Shown here: positions 36,408 through 45,628 of the stretch, in pieces
How positions within the stretch are numbered: the stretch's first letter is position 1
Layout of the letters: every line of letters starts with the position of its first letter
Assembly: GCF_001905385.1 (NCBI RefSeq)
Contig: NZ_LIPF01000008.1
Span: 124,001-188,000, forward strand
Origin: Streptomyces sp. CB02414
GTDB lineage: Bacteria; Actinomycetota; Actinomycetes; Streptomycetales; Streptomycetaceae
Direction of reading: 5' to 3'
DNA: 64,000 nt
Notes under the pieces: model-generated
Seen by the model: the letters and a program-made list of their open reading frames with translations, nothing else
Databases searched by the model: none
What the model was told of the DNA's origin: nothing
Translations under genes and position numbers: made by a program

Positions 36408-37320
36408 CTTTCGGATTGCACCTTAATGCTCGTCCGCAGCGGGCGATGCGTAGCCCCGAAGGAACTGGAGAGGGAAGGATGCCGACATGCTGTCCGGCGG
36501 CTGCCTCTTCGTGGGGAACAGAACCCGGCGTACAGCCCGACGCGTCTGCCGCCAACTGCGGCTTCTCCTTGGAAGGGCCTCAGATCTGCGACGGAGGCCC
36601 TTTCTGATCTCTGGCGGCTTGCCGCGTTAGGCGGCGGAAAGTCCCAGGGACGGCGAGGCGGGGTGGCTCCGGGGCCTGCTCGCTCCGCTCTGTCGCCGTC
36701 GACCTCGACACAGCAAACACGGTGCCGAGGAACGGCCGCAGCGCGTGTACGCGCTGGCGAACGATCTCCCGGCGGCACGGCTTCCGCCGCCTGGGCATCC
36801 GCCGGGGAACGACGCGACGACATCCACGAAACCCCGGCCTCGCCCCAGACTGGCACGTTCGTGACGGCAAATCGGTTGCCCGACCTCGTCGGCCTCTCAT
36901 GACAGGCCCGGCACCGTTCGGTCCTCTTCGAGAGGCCGACGTACAGTGGCACGCCCCGGGCCTCACACTGGCCGAGATCCTCGCGGCCGGGCGTTGACGT
37001 CACAGCACCCCGTCAATAAGTGCGCCTGAGCGGTACGAGGAGACGCGCGAGCGGCAGTGAGGGTGCCGTCCTCACGCCGTCTCCGTGTCGAGCACGGCGC
37101 CGGCCATCCGGCGAACCGGCAAGCCCTGGCCCGCCACCCCGGCCGCCGCGAGGACATGAGCGACACGCGACACCATCCGTACCACCGCTGCCCCACCAGC
37201 AGGCCGTGGGCCTGATCTCGCCACGGCAGATGAACACGTGCCACATCGAAGTCCGCCATGCCTCACTGCCAACGGCGCGCCATCCCGGCAGAAGTTCGGG
37301 AGGTGAAACCGACTGAGACT
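36408..37320. other. About 0.9 kb without a recognisable gene
   Basis: Several overlapping open frames occur on both strands but none has a convincing family match, start site or coding bias. I read it as decayed sequence between the conserved block ending at lplA and the accessory patchwork. It contains one terminator-like hairpin (36573-36602). Confidence 0.5.
36573..36602 (+). terminator. Terminator-like hairpin AAGGGCCTC/GAGGCCCTT
   Basis: A perfect 9-bp stem with a 12-nt loop followed by TCTGATC. No intact gene lies directly upstream on the plus strand, so it may be a remnant or a site left by an integrated element. Confidence 0.4.
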
Positions 37321-37731
37321 TCAGCTGAGGAGCGCGGTTGCTTCGACCTCGACGAGAACATCCGGCTCGAAGAGGTACTCGACGCCTATGAGGGAGGCCG
37401 GAGCCATGGGAAGGCTGAGTCCGATCTCGTCGGCAACCGACTCGACTCCTGCCATGAAGTCGCCGATCTTCTCCGGGCTCCACCGAGTCACGTAGAACGT
37501 CAGGCGCAGCACGTCCGCGAACGACGCGCCCGCCCCCGTCAGGCCGATGGACGTGTTGCGCAGCGCCTGTGCGACCTGACCGGCCAGATCGCCGGGTGCG
37601 ACCGGAGTCCCGTCGGCCTGGCGGGCGACCTGACCGCTGACGTGGATGTGCTTCGTCCCGGTGCCCACGGCGACGTGGTGGTACGGGGTCGGTTGCAGCA
37701 TGCCGTCCGGGGTGAAGTGCTGCACAGTCAT
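37321..37731 (-). CDS. RidA/YjgF family protein
   Basis: A 136-residue RidA-family protein, starting MTVQHFTPDGMLQPTPYHHV. It shows HIHVSGQVARQADGTPVAPGDLAGQVAQAL and the C-terminal LIGVEYLFEPDVLVEVEATA; the usual catalytic Arg of the RidA subgroup is not at the standard place, so it may belong to the Rid-like groups without imine deaminase activity. GGAGGA precedes ATG 37731 by 7 nt; the extra upstream ATG would include that ribosome site. It is divergent from an HxlR regulator with an inverted repeat between, so it is probably its target. Confidence 0.85.
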   Translation of the reverse strand: MTVQHFTPDGMLQPTPYHHVAVGTGTKHIHVSGQVARQADGTPVAPGDLAGQVAQALRNTSIGLTGAGASFADVLRLTFYVTRWSPEKIGDFMAGVESVADEIGLSLPMAPASLIGVEYLFEPDVLVEVEATALLS

Positions 37732-37748
37732 GGTCTTCTCCTCCACAG

Positions 37749-37769
37749 TAGGTATCCGTAAGCTACCTA
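37749..37769. promoter_or_regulatory. Candidate HxlR operator: TAGGTA-N9-TACCTA
   Basis: A perfect 6-bp inverted repeat midway in the 75-bp gap between the divergent RidA and HxlR starts. HxlR-family regulators bind such short dyads next to their own gene; assignment by position. Confidence 0.6.
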
Positions 37770-37806
37770 GTAGACGAAGGACACTTCAACGAGACCAGGT
37801 TTCACC

Positions 37807-38181
37807 ATGGATACCGACGCCGACCTCCGCATTGATGCCCCGCACCGTGAACTGCTCGACCAGGTCCTGGACAAGTGGTCGCTCAGCGTCCTCAACGAAC
37901 TGTGCGAACGCCCGTGCCGCTTCAACGAACTGCGCCGGGCCATCCCTCAGGTCACACAGAAGTCGCTGACCGCGACGCTTCGGCGACTCGAACGCAACGG
38001 TGTGATCGAGCGCGAGGTCGTCTCCACCCGGCCCGTGGCGGTCAGGTACCGGATCACGCCCCTCGGTAAGACCCTTCGACACCCCATCGACGTGCTGCTG
38101 GCATGGGCCTCGCACAACATGCCCGCCATCGCAGGCGCACGCGCAGCCTTCGACATGCGGGAAGAAGAAGCGGGCCTCTGA
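37807..38181 (+). CDS. HxlR-family winged-helix transcriptional regulator
   Basis: A 124-residue MarR/HxlR-type DNA-binding protein: LDQVLDKWSLSVLNELCERP, FNELRRAIPQVTQKSLTATL, RRLERNGVIEREVVSTRPVA and VRYRITPLGKTL form the full winged helix. No Cys is present, so it is not a thiol sensor like HypR/YodB. It is divergent from the RidA gene and probably represses it through the TAGGTA dyad in the gap. Confidence 0.92.
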   Translation: MDTDADLRIDAPHRELLDQVLDKWSLSVLNELCERPCRFNELRRAIPQVTQKSLTATLRRLERNGVIEREVVSTRPVAVRYRITPLGKTLRHPIDVLLAWASHNMPAIAGARAAFDMREEEAGL

Positions 38182-38751
38182 CGCTTTGCCGGCCCCCCCC
38201 CCGGGGGGCTGGCGTGCTGTTTTCTCCTTCTCGAACAGACGACCTGGGGATGGTGTCGCCGGGCGTAGGGGTGCCGCCCAAGACGCCATTCAGCTGCCCT
38301 ACCACCGCCTGGCCGAGCGCAGTGCCCAGTCGCTCGCGGGCGGCGCGTCTGTGCGACGTGGATGCCTGCCAGCGACCCCGCCGCCGAGGCCGGCACTCAT
38401 CGAGCACCGGCGAGGTGGGCGTCTTCTTGGGCCAGGGCGTCGGCATGTGCGCGCATCACCGACACGGCCAGACGTCAGGCCGGGAAGAAGTAGTTCGACA
38501 AGCCAGCGAACCGGCGGATCGCCGACCTCCGTCCCGGCGAGGCCAGTCGCACCTCCAGGTGACCTGCCTATAGGTAACTCCTATAGCAGCTGCTCATTTT
38601 TCGTCTTTGCCTCCCAATCCTTTCCGGCTCTACGGTGAAACCTCTCGACGAGGCAAGATGCGTACGTGGTGGTTTCCTGGAGTCAGAGCCCTCGTACTTG
38701 CCTCCCTTTTGCAGTCGAGCGGACCGATTCGTATTTGAGAGGGCAAGCGGA
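38182..38751. other. 570-bp gene-free region upstream of an SDR gene
   Basis: No supported gene. It holds the leader of the SDR at 38752 and the inverted repeat CTATAGG-TAACT-CCTATAG at 38568-38586. GC content falls after about 38560, as in promoter regions of this genome. Confidence 0.55.
38568..38586. promoter_or_regulatory. Inverted repeat CTATAGG-N5-CCTATAG upstream of SDR
   Basis: Perfect 7-bp arms with the spacer TAACT, 166 bp before the SDR start. It contains the word TAGGTA, as does the HxlR operator at 37749-37769, so the nearby HxlR protein is one possible binder; this is weak inference. Confidence 0.5.
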
Positions 38752-39522
38752 ATGACCACAGTCAATATTGATTCAAGGGCGCGAGAATTCGCAGGAAAGC
38801 GAGTCTTGGTCACTGGCGGTTCGCGCGGAATCGGTGCGGCTGTCGTGCGCCAGTTCCTGGACGCGGGCGCCGAGGTGCTCACTACCGCCAGGTCGAGGGC
38901 GAGCACGGTGCCGGAGGGCGCCGCCTTCGTGGAGGCCGATGTGCGGACGCAGGCCGGAGTGAAGGCAGTCGCCGAGGCCGCGCAGGAGGCCCTCGGCGGG
39001 GTGGACATTCTGGTCAACAACGCGGGTGGAGCGCGTCCCTTCAGGAGCGCCTTGGCCATCCCCGACGAGGAGTGGCAGGACCAGCTGGATCTGAACTACC
39101 TGGCGTCGGTGCGGCTGGACTCGCTGTTGACTCCGGGGATGCGGGAACGGCGTTCGGGTGCGGTCGTGCACGTCTCCTCGGCCGCCGTTCCCACCTCTGC
39201 GCCGGGCTTCTTGCACTACACGGCGGCGAAAGCGGCGCTGCAGAACTACAGCAGGGGACTGGCTCTGGAGCTGGCTCCGTTCGGGGTCCGGGTCAACGCG
39301 GTGTCTCCCGGCAGGACCGCCACACCCGGCGGCGAGGCAACGCGGGAACAGCAGATGAGTCTTGACGAGGGGGCGGGCCAGGACGACACCACCCCTCCGT
39401 TGGGGCGTGATGGCCGGCCCGACGACATCGCGGACGCGGTGCTGTTTCTTGCATCGGTCCGGGCGAGCTGGCTGACCGGAAGGACCCTCACGGTGGACGG
39501 CGGCGAGTTCCCCGTGGGCTGA
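38752..39522 (+). CDS. SDR family oxidoreductase
   Basis: A 256-residue classical SDR. Cofactor motif TGGSRGIG at about residues 18-25, NNAG in DILVNNAGGARPF, catalytic Ser in HVSSAAVPTSAPG and the Tyr-Lys pair in FLHYTAAKAALQNYS; the C-terminus has SPGRTATPGG and ASWLTGRTLTVDGGEFP. It reduces or oxidises a small carbonyl/alcohol with NAD(P)H. ATG 38752 is chosen because the leader before it lacks homology. The next SDR follows after 57 nt, so the two are probably one operon. Confidence 0.9.
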   Translation: MTTVNIDSRAREFAGKRVLVTGGSRGIGAAVVRQFLDAGAEVLTTARSRASTVPEGAAFVEADVRTQAGVKAVAEAAQEALGGVDILVNNAGGARPFRSALAIPDEEWQDQLDLNYLASVRLDSLLTPGMRERRSGAVVHVSSAAVPTSAPGFLHYTAAKAALQNYSRGLALELAPFGVRVNAVSPGRTATPGGEATREQQMSLDEGAGQDDTTPPLGRDGRPDDIADAVLFLASVRASWLTGRTLTVDGGEFPVG

Positions 39523-39579
39523 CGCCGATGCAGTAGGCAAAGGAACCGGACAAGGAAATGAAGAAGTAGGGGTCCTGAA

Positions 39580-40326
39580 ATGAGCGAGACGTACAGAGGC
39601 AAAAACGTAGTGATCACGGGCGGCAGCAGTGGCATAGGTTTCGCAACGGCGAAGCTGCTGGTGGACGCCGGAGCGCGCGTGGTGATCACCGGACGTTCCC
39701 AGACCACCCTCGACGCCGCCAGGGAGCGCCTCGGCGAGAACGCGCTGGCTTTCCGGAGCGACGTGGCCTCGCTACCCGACCTCGACGCTCTGGCTGCTTA
39801 CGTACGGGACGAACTCGGAACAGTGGGCGCCCTGTTCGTCAACGCGGGTGTCACCATCCCCACCCCATTCGTTTCGACGACCGAGGAGATGTTCGATGAA
39901 TCGTTCGCGATCAACGTCAAGGGTGCCTTCTTCGCCGTGCAGAAGCTCGCCCCGCTGCTGAGCACGGGCGCCGGCGTGGTCCTGACGACCTCGGTCGCGA
40001 ACGTCATGGGCCTGCTCGAGTCCAGCGTCTACGCGGCCGGGAAGGCGGCGCTGCGCTCCATGGCCCGCAGCCTCTCCCGCGAGCTCCTTCCGCGCGAAAT
40101 CCGGGTCAACGCGGTCAGCCCCGGCCCGGTCGATACGGGGATCCTGGAGACCACGATGACCAAAGAGGCCGCGGATCAGTTCAAGGCGGAACGGGTCGCG
40201 GCGAACCCCATGCACCGTTTCGGGACTCCGGAAGAAGTCGCCAGGGCGGTGGCGTTCCTGGCATTCGACGCTACTTACACCACGGGCGCCGAGTTGGTAG
40301 TGGACGGAGGCGCCACCCAGTTGTAA
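39580..40326 (+). CDS. SDR family oxidoreductase
   Basis: A 248-residue classical SDR with TGGSSGIG (about 13-20), FVNAGVTIPTPF replacing the usual NNAG, a Ser region LTTSVANVMG and the catalytic pair in SVYAAGKAALRSMARSLSRE. C-terminal SPGPVDTGILE and YTTGAELVVDGG are typical. It shares an operon with the SDR upstream. Its last 52 bp overlap the end of the convergent LysR gene, which is unusual and means the two transcripts are antisense at their 3' ends. Substrate unknown. Confidence 0.9.
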   Translation: MSETYRGKNVVITGGSSGIGFATAKLLVDAGARVVITGRSQTTLDAARERLGENALAFRSDVASLPDLDALAAYVRDELGTVGALFVNAGVTIPTPFVSTTEEMFDESFAINVKGAFFAVQKLAPLLSTGAGVVLTTSVANVMGLLESSVYAAGKAALRSMARSLSRELLPREIRVNAVSPGPVDTGILETTMTKEAADQFKAERVAANPMHRFGTPEEVARAVAFLAFDATYTTGAELVVDGGATQL

Positions 40327-41231
40327 GCAAGCCCTGACCTGTTATCGGAAAAGCCGGTGTATTGCCAGGTCTCTTGACGCAGAAAGTCGAGCAGGGCCAT
40401 TTCCGCAGGGCCCGCGCCGGGCCGGACCGCAGCGACGGTGGGCATGGAAACGGCGGGAAGGACGGGACGCGTGAGGTGCTCGAACCCGGGAGGCACCGCG
40501 GACGCCGGCACCAGGGTCGCTCCCAGTCCGTGGGCGGCCCAGCGCACCGCCGTCGCCGTCTGGGAGACGCGGGCGACCGTGGTCGGGGCAAGATCGTTGT
40601 CCCGCAGGACGTCCCGCAGTACGCCGTCGAGCGCGCTGCCGTGGTCGAACCTGATCCACGGCTCCCGCGCTACGTCGCGTAGTTCGACCCGGTCCGCAGC
40701 GAGCCGCGCTTGCTCGGAGCCCAGCACCACGACGAACTCTTCGTCGCCGAGGTGGTGGCCCTCGTACAGGCCGTCCTCACAGGGTCCGCTCATCAGACCG
40801 AGGTCCACCACACCCCGGCGGGCCAGCCGCTCCAGCTCCGCGGGATTCGCCTCCTCGAACACGGTGATCTCCAACCGCGGGAAACGGCGACGCAATGCGC
40901 TCAGGGCGCCCGGCAGCTGCCGCGTGCCCAGTCCCATCTGTGCCGCGACCACCAGTTCGCCCTCCAGCTCATCGGCACCGGCCCGCGCTGTCGCCCTCGC
41001 GCGCCGTGCCGCCCTCACTGCGGCCTCCGCGTCCCGGAGGAACGCGCGACCGACCGTGGTGGGTACCAGCCCGGCCGACGTACGGGCGAACAGCGTCACA
41101 CCGAGTTCCCGCTCCAGGCCGCGTATCTGCTGCGACACCGATGGCTGGGCAACACGCAGCGACTCCGCCGCTGCCGTGACCGAGCCTGCCTCCGCCACTG
41201 CCAGGGCGTACTCGAACTGACGAATGGTCAC
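40275..41231 (-). CDS. LysR-family transcriptional regulator
   Basis: A 318-residue LysR regulator. The N-terminal helix-turn-helix is TIRQFEYALAVAEAGSVTAA with LRVAQPSVSQQIRGLERELG; residues about 90-300 are the periplasmic-binding-like effector domain (LGTRQLPGALSALRRRFPRL, GVVDLGLMSGPCEDGLYEGH, WAAHGLGATLVPASAV). GTG 41231 is taken because the family begins V-T-I-R-Q-F-E-Y; the 20-residue extension has no homology. It converges on the SDR pair, overlapping by 52 bp, so any control of the SDR genes would act from their far end. Confidence 0.9.
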   Translation of the reverse strand: MTIRQFEYALAVAEAGSVTAAAESLRVAQPSVSQQIRGLERELGVTLFARTSAGLVPTTVGRAFLRDAEAAVRAARRARATARAGADELEGELVVAAQMGLGTRQLPGALSALRRRFPRLEITVFEEANPAELERLARRGVVDLGLMSGPCEDGLYEGHHLGDEEFVVVLGSEQARLAADRVELRDVAREPWIRFDHGSALDGVLRDVLRDNDLAPTTVARVSQTATAVRWAAHGLGATLVPASAVPPGFEHLTRPVLPAVSMPTVAAVRPGAGPAEMALLDFLRQETWQYTGFSDNRSGLAYNWVAPPSTTNSAPVV

Positions 41232-41499
41232 CTTCAAAGCCTTCCCCCGGGCCGGGCCACGGCCCACCGCGTTGTACCTGGAGTCCTGCACGGTGCCCGG
41301 CGAGCCCGCTCCCCACCGTCACCGCTGGCTAGGGAGCCGCAGCGCAGCTCAGTCAAGGCGCCGAACAGCCACTACGTCCTCGACGACGTGCGCCGACGAT
41401 CGTCCACCGCGGAAGCGGCAACGCGATCGCGCCCCGGCCGTATTCCCGCTCCTGCGCCCCGGCACAGGATGGCTCGGTGGCCCAGTCAGGCGAAGCACG

Positions 41500-41885
41500 G
41501 GCTACGTCGGTGACCATCAGGGCCTCCAGGGTCCGGCTGGAGCGCTCGGCCTTGCCATGCTGCGGTCGGTGGATGCGGGTGAGCTTGCCGGTCGCGCCTT
41601 GGTCGTTTGTGGCCTGCTGCCAGGCAGTACTCAGGCCCTCGAAGTGCACCCCCGTCCCGGGGGCCTCGACGGTCAGCGGAAGAGCCTCCGGCACTGCGAG
41701 AGACGGGGTGCCCGCTCGGCGGCTCGGTTCTGGGCCCGCACGGGAGTGTCTCGAAGGGCGGCGACGGCCGGTCGCAGGCCACTCGTCGAGCAGGCTACGG
41801 CGGAAGCACTCGGCCTTGCCGTTGGTCCGGGGCTGCCAGGGGCGGGCGAAGGGCCCGCTGATGCCCAGGTCGTGGCAGACCTACA
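41500..41885 (-). pseudogene. Remnant of IS481-type (integrase-core) transposase
   Basis: Minus-strand translation around 41762-41880 reads CHDLGISGPFARPWQPRTNG followed by KAECFRRSLLDEW, and around 41527-41595 GKLTRIHRPQHGKAERSSRT, both being the HRPxTNGKAERxxRTL motif next to the catalytic Glu of rve-domain transposases. The two repeats of the same motif in different frames show that at least two related fragments lie side by side. No intact element ends were found. Not functional. Confidence 0.75.
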
Positions 41886-41941
41886 GGCACCCTCCTTTGG
41901 TGCGCTCGGCGATCCGTACGAGAGCCCCATGACTGTGGCTG

Positions 41942-42688
41942 TCAGGCGGTGAAGCCGCCGTCGATGTTCAGGCTGGAGCCGGTGATGTAGCCGGCGTCTG
42001 GCCCAGCGACATATGACACGAGGGCGCCGACCTCTGCGGCGGTGCCGTAGCGGTCGGTCGCCATGACACCGAGCATGGCCTGCGCGGTGGGTCCGTCGGC
42101 GGGGTTCGCATCGGTGTCGATCGGTCCGGGCTGGATGTTGTTGATGGTGATCCGGCGTGGTGCCAGTTCACGCGCGAGGCCGCGGGTGAGGCTCGCCAGC
42201 GCGCCTTTGGTCAGTGCGTAGATCGACTGGTCGGGGAACGGCGTGCGGTCGGCGTTGATGCTGCCGATGTTGATGATCCGCCCGCCTGCGCCCATGTGAG
42301 TCAGGGATTGGCGGATCGCGACGACGGCGGACCGTACGTTGATCGTGAGCATCGCGTCGATCTCGTCCATCGTCAGGTCGGTGATCGGTGCGACGTAGCC
42401 TACGGCGGCGTTGTTCACGAGAATGTCCAGGCCGCCGAACCGCTCGACGGTCCGCGTGACGGCGGCCTCGACGTCCTGTTCGTGCATGCTGTCGGCGCGG
42501 ACGGGGAGCGCGGTGCCTCCCGACGCGACGACCTCGGCCGCTACGGCTTCCGCGCGCTCGTCGGACCGGGCGTAGGTGAACGCCACTGCTGCGCCGTCGG
42601 CTGCCAGGCGCGCGACTATGCCGGCGCCGACTCCTCGTGACCCTCCGGTCACCAACGCGGTCTTGCCTTTGAGTGGTTGTGCGGTCAT
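41942..42688 (-). CDS. SDR family oxidoreductase, 3-oxoacyl-reductase type
   Basis: A 248-residue classical SDR with TGGSRGVG (about 14-21), NNAAVGYVAP replacing NNAG, Ser in IINIGSINADRTPFPDQ and the Tyr-Lys pair in SIYALTKGALASLTRGLARE. The C-terminus has QPGPIDTDANP and GYITGSSLNIDGGF. It is FabG-like but outside a fatty-acid locus, so a role in reducing some other carbonyl compound is more likely. Monocistronic as far as can be seen; a transposase remnant lies just downstream. Confidence 0.9.
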   Translation of the reverse strand: MTAQPLKGKTALVTGGSRGVGAGIVARLAADGAAVAFTYARSDERAEAVAAEVVASGGTALPVRADSMHEQDVEAAVTRTVERFGGLDILVNNAAVGYVAPITDLTMDEIDAMLTINVRSAVVAIRQSLTHMGAGGRIINIGSINADRTPFPDQSIYALTKGALASLTRGLARELAPRRITINNIQPGPIDTDANPADGPTAQAMLGVMATDRYGTAAEVGALVSYVAGPDAGYITGSSLNIDGGFTA

Positions 42689-43287
42689 AAGTCTTCCTTT
42701 CGGTGTTGTGGTGCTGGGGCAGGAGCCGTGATCACGGACGTGCATGGGCGACGAACCGGGCGTTGCGCAGATCGGTCCAGCTGACGTGCCTTTGGCGGTC
42801 ATGGTGGTTCCAGGTGGGTGGACCCGGCGCGGTCCGCCAGGACTCACTCGGCGGTGAGCGAGACCAACGCCTGTAGGGGGCGAAGGCATTGCAGATGGCG
42901 CGAACGGTTCAGGAGGTGATTTCCGGACGGCGCTGGAAACCGGGGCGCTGACGGTTCGTGACGGTCCTCATTCAGGGCTGCGCGGTCCACTCCGCGGCCG
43001 GTGTCGAACGCGAGGTCTCCACGCCTTGATCGGCATCGTGCTGCGACCTGTCATGGCGCTCTGCTCCTGACTGAGCCTGCCCCGAGCTATCGCGTCCCGA
43101 GGAGACAGCCACGATCTACCTGGCCGGTCTCCACCTCGCAGGTGTCTTCCTCCGGGCCGCTCGGTGATTCGAGCGAGAGTCCGCACGCGTGTCCGGTCGC
43201 GGCAGCGTACGACGGTCGCATCCCGCTCCGCGGCCGCTCCAAGCGCCGGTGAAATTGGAGAAGAAGCCAAGTGCCGTCCGGTCCACT
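42689..43287. other. About 600 bp between two minus-strand SDR genes, no gene seen
   Basis: Frames here are arginine- and proline-rich shadows with no family match. It contains the promoter of the 41942-42688 SDR and the 3' region of the next SDR. Confidence 0.5.
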
Positions 43288-43986
43288 TCACCATACGAGG
43301 AGGCCGTAGCGGTCGATGATCCGACCGGTCCCGGCGCTGGGGTTCTCGGTCGCCAGCGTCACAATGGCGTCGGTTCCCTCGGTCACGGTCTGGGTGCCGG
43401 TGTGGCCGTTGAGGTCGGTTGCGGTATAGCCGGGATCGGCGGCGTTGAACCGGACGTCGCCGAACGCCTTCGCGTACTGCGTGGTCAGCATCGTGACGGC
43501 GGCCTTGGAGGCCGCGTAGGCGGGGGCGATCACCTTCGACTCGACCCGTTCGGGGTCGTGGGTGAGCGCGACGGACCCCAGTCCGCTGGTGACGTTGACG
43601 ACGGCCGGAGCGCCGGAGGCGCGCAGGAGCGGCAGGAAGGCAGCGGTGACCCGCACGATGCCGGCCGCGTTGGTGTCGAGCACTCGCGCGGCCTCCGCGC
43701 CGGTCAGCTCGTCGGCGGACACGACGCCGCCGGTGATGCCGGCGTTGTTGATCAGGACGTCGATCCGGCCTTCGTGGGCCGCGACGTCGGCAGCGGCGGC
43801 CGCAACCGACGCATCGTCGGTGACATCGATCTGGACGAAGCGGGCACCGAGCTCCGTCGCCGCACGGCGTCCGTGATCGACGTCGCGGGCGCCGATGAGA
43901 ACGGTGTGGCCGAGTTCGGTGAGGCGGCGGGCGGTTTCGAAACCGAGGCCCTTGTTGGCGCCGGTGATGAACGTGGTCTTGGACAT
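43288..43986 (-). CDS. SDR family oxidoreductase
   Basis: A 232-residue SDR starting MSKTTFITGANKGLGFETAR. It has NNAG in VLINNAGITGGVV, Ser in VNVTSGLGSVAL and the pair in PAYAASKAAVTMLTTQYAKA, ending RIIDRYGLLVW. The short-form C-terminus is typical of carbonyl-reductase-like SDRs. It is divergent from an MmyB-like XRE regulator at 44100, the usual target arrangement. A close but frameshifted paralogue lies at 49920-50611. Substrate unknown. Confidence 0.92.
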   Translation of the reverse strand: MSKTTFITGANKGLGFETARRLTELGHTVLIGARDVDHGRRAATELGARFVQIDVTDDASVAAAAADVAAHEGRIDVLINNAGITGGVVSADELTGAEAARVLDTNAAGIVRVTAAFLPLLRASGAPAVVNVTSGLGSVALTHDPERVESKVIAPAYAASKAAVTMLTTQYAKAFGDVRFNAADPGYTATDLNGHTGTQTVTEGTDAIVTLATENPSAGTGRIIDRYGLLVW

Positions 43987-44099
43987 GCCCCAAACCATTG
44001 CCGATCCTGTCGGGACCAGCCAGGGAACGGTTCTCGGTAGGTCCAGCAGTACCACCCGACGAGCACCGAGTCGGACGTGCGGATGCTTACGATGCAAGG

Positions 44100-44969
44100 G
44101 TGAACCATGGACATGCCGTCGACAATCAACTGGGAGCGACGCTTCGGGCCTGGCGGGACCGGCTCTCGCCCAAAGCCATCGGACTGCCGGTGGACAGAGC
44201 GCGTCGCTCGCCGGGCCTGCGGCGTGAGGAGCTCGCCGAGCTTGCCGGTCTCTCCGTCGACTACCTGGTGAGACTCGAGCAGGGCCGGGCAGTCAGTCCC
44301 TCCGAGCAGGTCGTCGTCTCGTTGGCCCGCGCGCTGCAGCTCTCCCAGGACGAACGAGACCACCTTCACCGTCTCGCGGGGTTCGGGCCGCCGCAGGACC
44401 AGCGGGTCGTCAACGACATCCCGCCGAGCATGCGACGGCTGCTGACCCTGCTCGACTCCACGCCGGTCGCGGTCTTCGCCGCGGACTGGCAACTGGTCTG
44501 GTGGAACCCCCGGTGGGCCGCGTTGTTCGGCGATCCCACGCGGATCGGGGCCGAGGAACGCAATCTGGTGCGGCTGCGTTTCCCGGTCGCCTCGGACCGC
44601 GGCCGTCTGACGAGCTGGCCGGTGATCCCGGTCAACGCCGAGGCCGCCGACCGGGCCCTCGTGGCCGACCTGCGTCGAGCCGCGGCCCGGTTCCCCGATG
44701 ATCCGCGCGTGTCCGAGCTCGTGGCCAGCAGGGTCGCCGGCAACCCCCGGTTCGCCGCGTTCTGGGCGGACGCCGCCGTGGGCCGGCACGCTGAGGACCG
44801 CAAGACCATCCGGCACCCCGACATCGGGGAAGTGCGCGTCGACTGCGACGTCCTGACGGACGGGGACACCGACCTCAAGGTCGTTGCGTATACGGCGGTT
44901 CCGGGCAGCGAGGACGAGTCCAAGCTCGAGGTCGCCGGCATCATCTCTTCTCCGAGGAGCGACGCGTGA
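44100..44969 (+). CDS. XRE-family regulator with MmyB-like ligand-binding domain
   Basis: A 289-residue regulator of the same type as the one at 4685. The DNA-binding part is LGATLRAWRDRLSPKAIGLP, GLRREELAELAGLSVDYLVR and LEQGRAVSPSEQVVVSLARA; the C-terminal sensing domain spans about 105-270 (TPVAVFAADWQLVWWNPRWA, VRVDCDVLTDGDTDLKVVAY). GTG 44100 is preferred: a TACGAT -10 box ends 6 nt upstream, fitting leaderless initiation, and the longer frame has no homology. It is divergent from an SDR and its stop overlaps the following NAD(P)-binding gene as GTGA. Confidence 0.9.
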   Translation: MNHGHAVDNQLGATLRAWRDRLSPKAIGLPVDRARRSPGLRREELAELAGLSVDYLVRLEQGRAVSPSEQVVVSLARALQLSQDERDHLHRLAGFGPPQDQRVVNDIPPSMRRLLTLLDSTPVAVFAADWQLVWWNPRWAALFGDPTRIGAEERNLVRLRFPVASDRGRLTSWPVIPVNAEAADRALVADLRRAAARFPDDPRVSELVASRVAGNPRFAAFWADAAVGRHAEDRKTIRHPDIGEVRVDCDVLTDGDTDLKVVAYTAVPGSEDESKLEVAGIISSPRSDA

Positions 44970-45628
44970 GGACAATCGGCATCATCGGAGCAGGTGAGGT
45001 GGGCGGCCAACTCGCCCGCGCAGCCATCGCCCACAGTTACCAGGTGGTCATCGCCAACTCGCGAGGACCGGAAACGCTGAAGCGCCTCGTCGACGAACTC
45101 GGGCCCTCGGCCCGTGCCGCGACAGCGGCAGACGCCGCCGCAGCGGGCGACTTCGTGATCATCGCCGCCCCTCTCAAGCTGGTCAACAACATGCCTGTGG
45201 AGCAACTGGCCGGCAAGATCGTGCTCGACACCAACAACTACATGCCCTGGCGCGACGGCCACTTCCCGGCCATCGACTCCGGGGAGAAGACCGTGCACGA
45301 GCTGCGGCAGGAGCAGTTGCCCGCCTCCAAGGTCGCCAAGGCGTTCACGCACGTCCAGGCACCGCGCCTCTTCCTCTCCGCAAGCCCCCCGGGCACTCCC
45401 GATCGGCACGCTCTCTCGGTCTCCAGCAACTACCCCGAGGCGGTGGACCTCGTCACGCGCCTGTACGACGAGTTCGGATTCGACACCGTCGACAACAGCC
45501 CACTCAGCGAGTCATGGCGGAGCGGTCCGGGTCAGCCCGCCTGGCAGTCGCACGCCCACCAGACGCGCGAACAACTCGCCGCCAACCTGGCCAACGCGCG
45601 CAGGATCAGATACCCCGTGCGAGGCTGA
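44966..45628 (+). CDS. NAD(P)-binding oxidoreductase, F420:NADP-reductase-like
   Basis: A 220-residue protein with an N-terminal Rossmann motif TIGIIGAGEVGGQLARAAI and VVIANSRGPETL, then FVIIAAPLKLVNNMPVEQLA, DTNNYMPWRDGHFPAIDSGE and a C-terminal helical part. This matches the NADP oxidoreductase coenzyme-F420-dependent (NpdG-like) family. True F420 use is not shown by sequence. GTG 44966 has GAGGAG upstream and overlaps the XRE stop, so the regulator and this enzyme are coupled. Confidence 0.88.
   Translation: MRTIGIIGAGEVGGQLARAAIAHSYQVVIANSRGPETLKRLVDELGPSARAATAADAAAAGDFVIIAAPLKLVNNMPVEQLAGKIVLDTNNYMPWRDGHFPAIDSGEKTVHELRQEQLPASKVAKAFTHVQAPRLFLSASPPGTPDRHALSVSSNYPEAVDLVTRLYDEFGFDTVDNSPLSESWRSGPGQPAWQSHAHQTREQLAANLANARRIRYPVRG

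Noticed and set aside
36191..37003. Several overlapping frames downstream of the lplA start region
   Set aside because: No consistent reading frame with family motifs; part overlaps lplA antisense.
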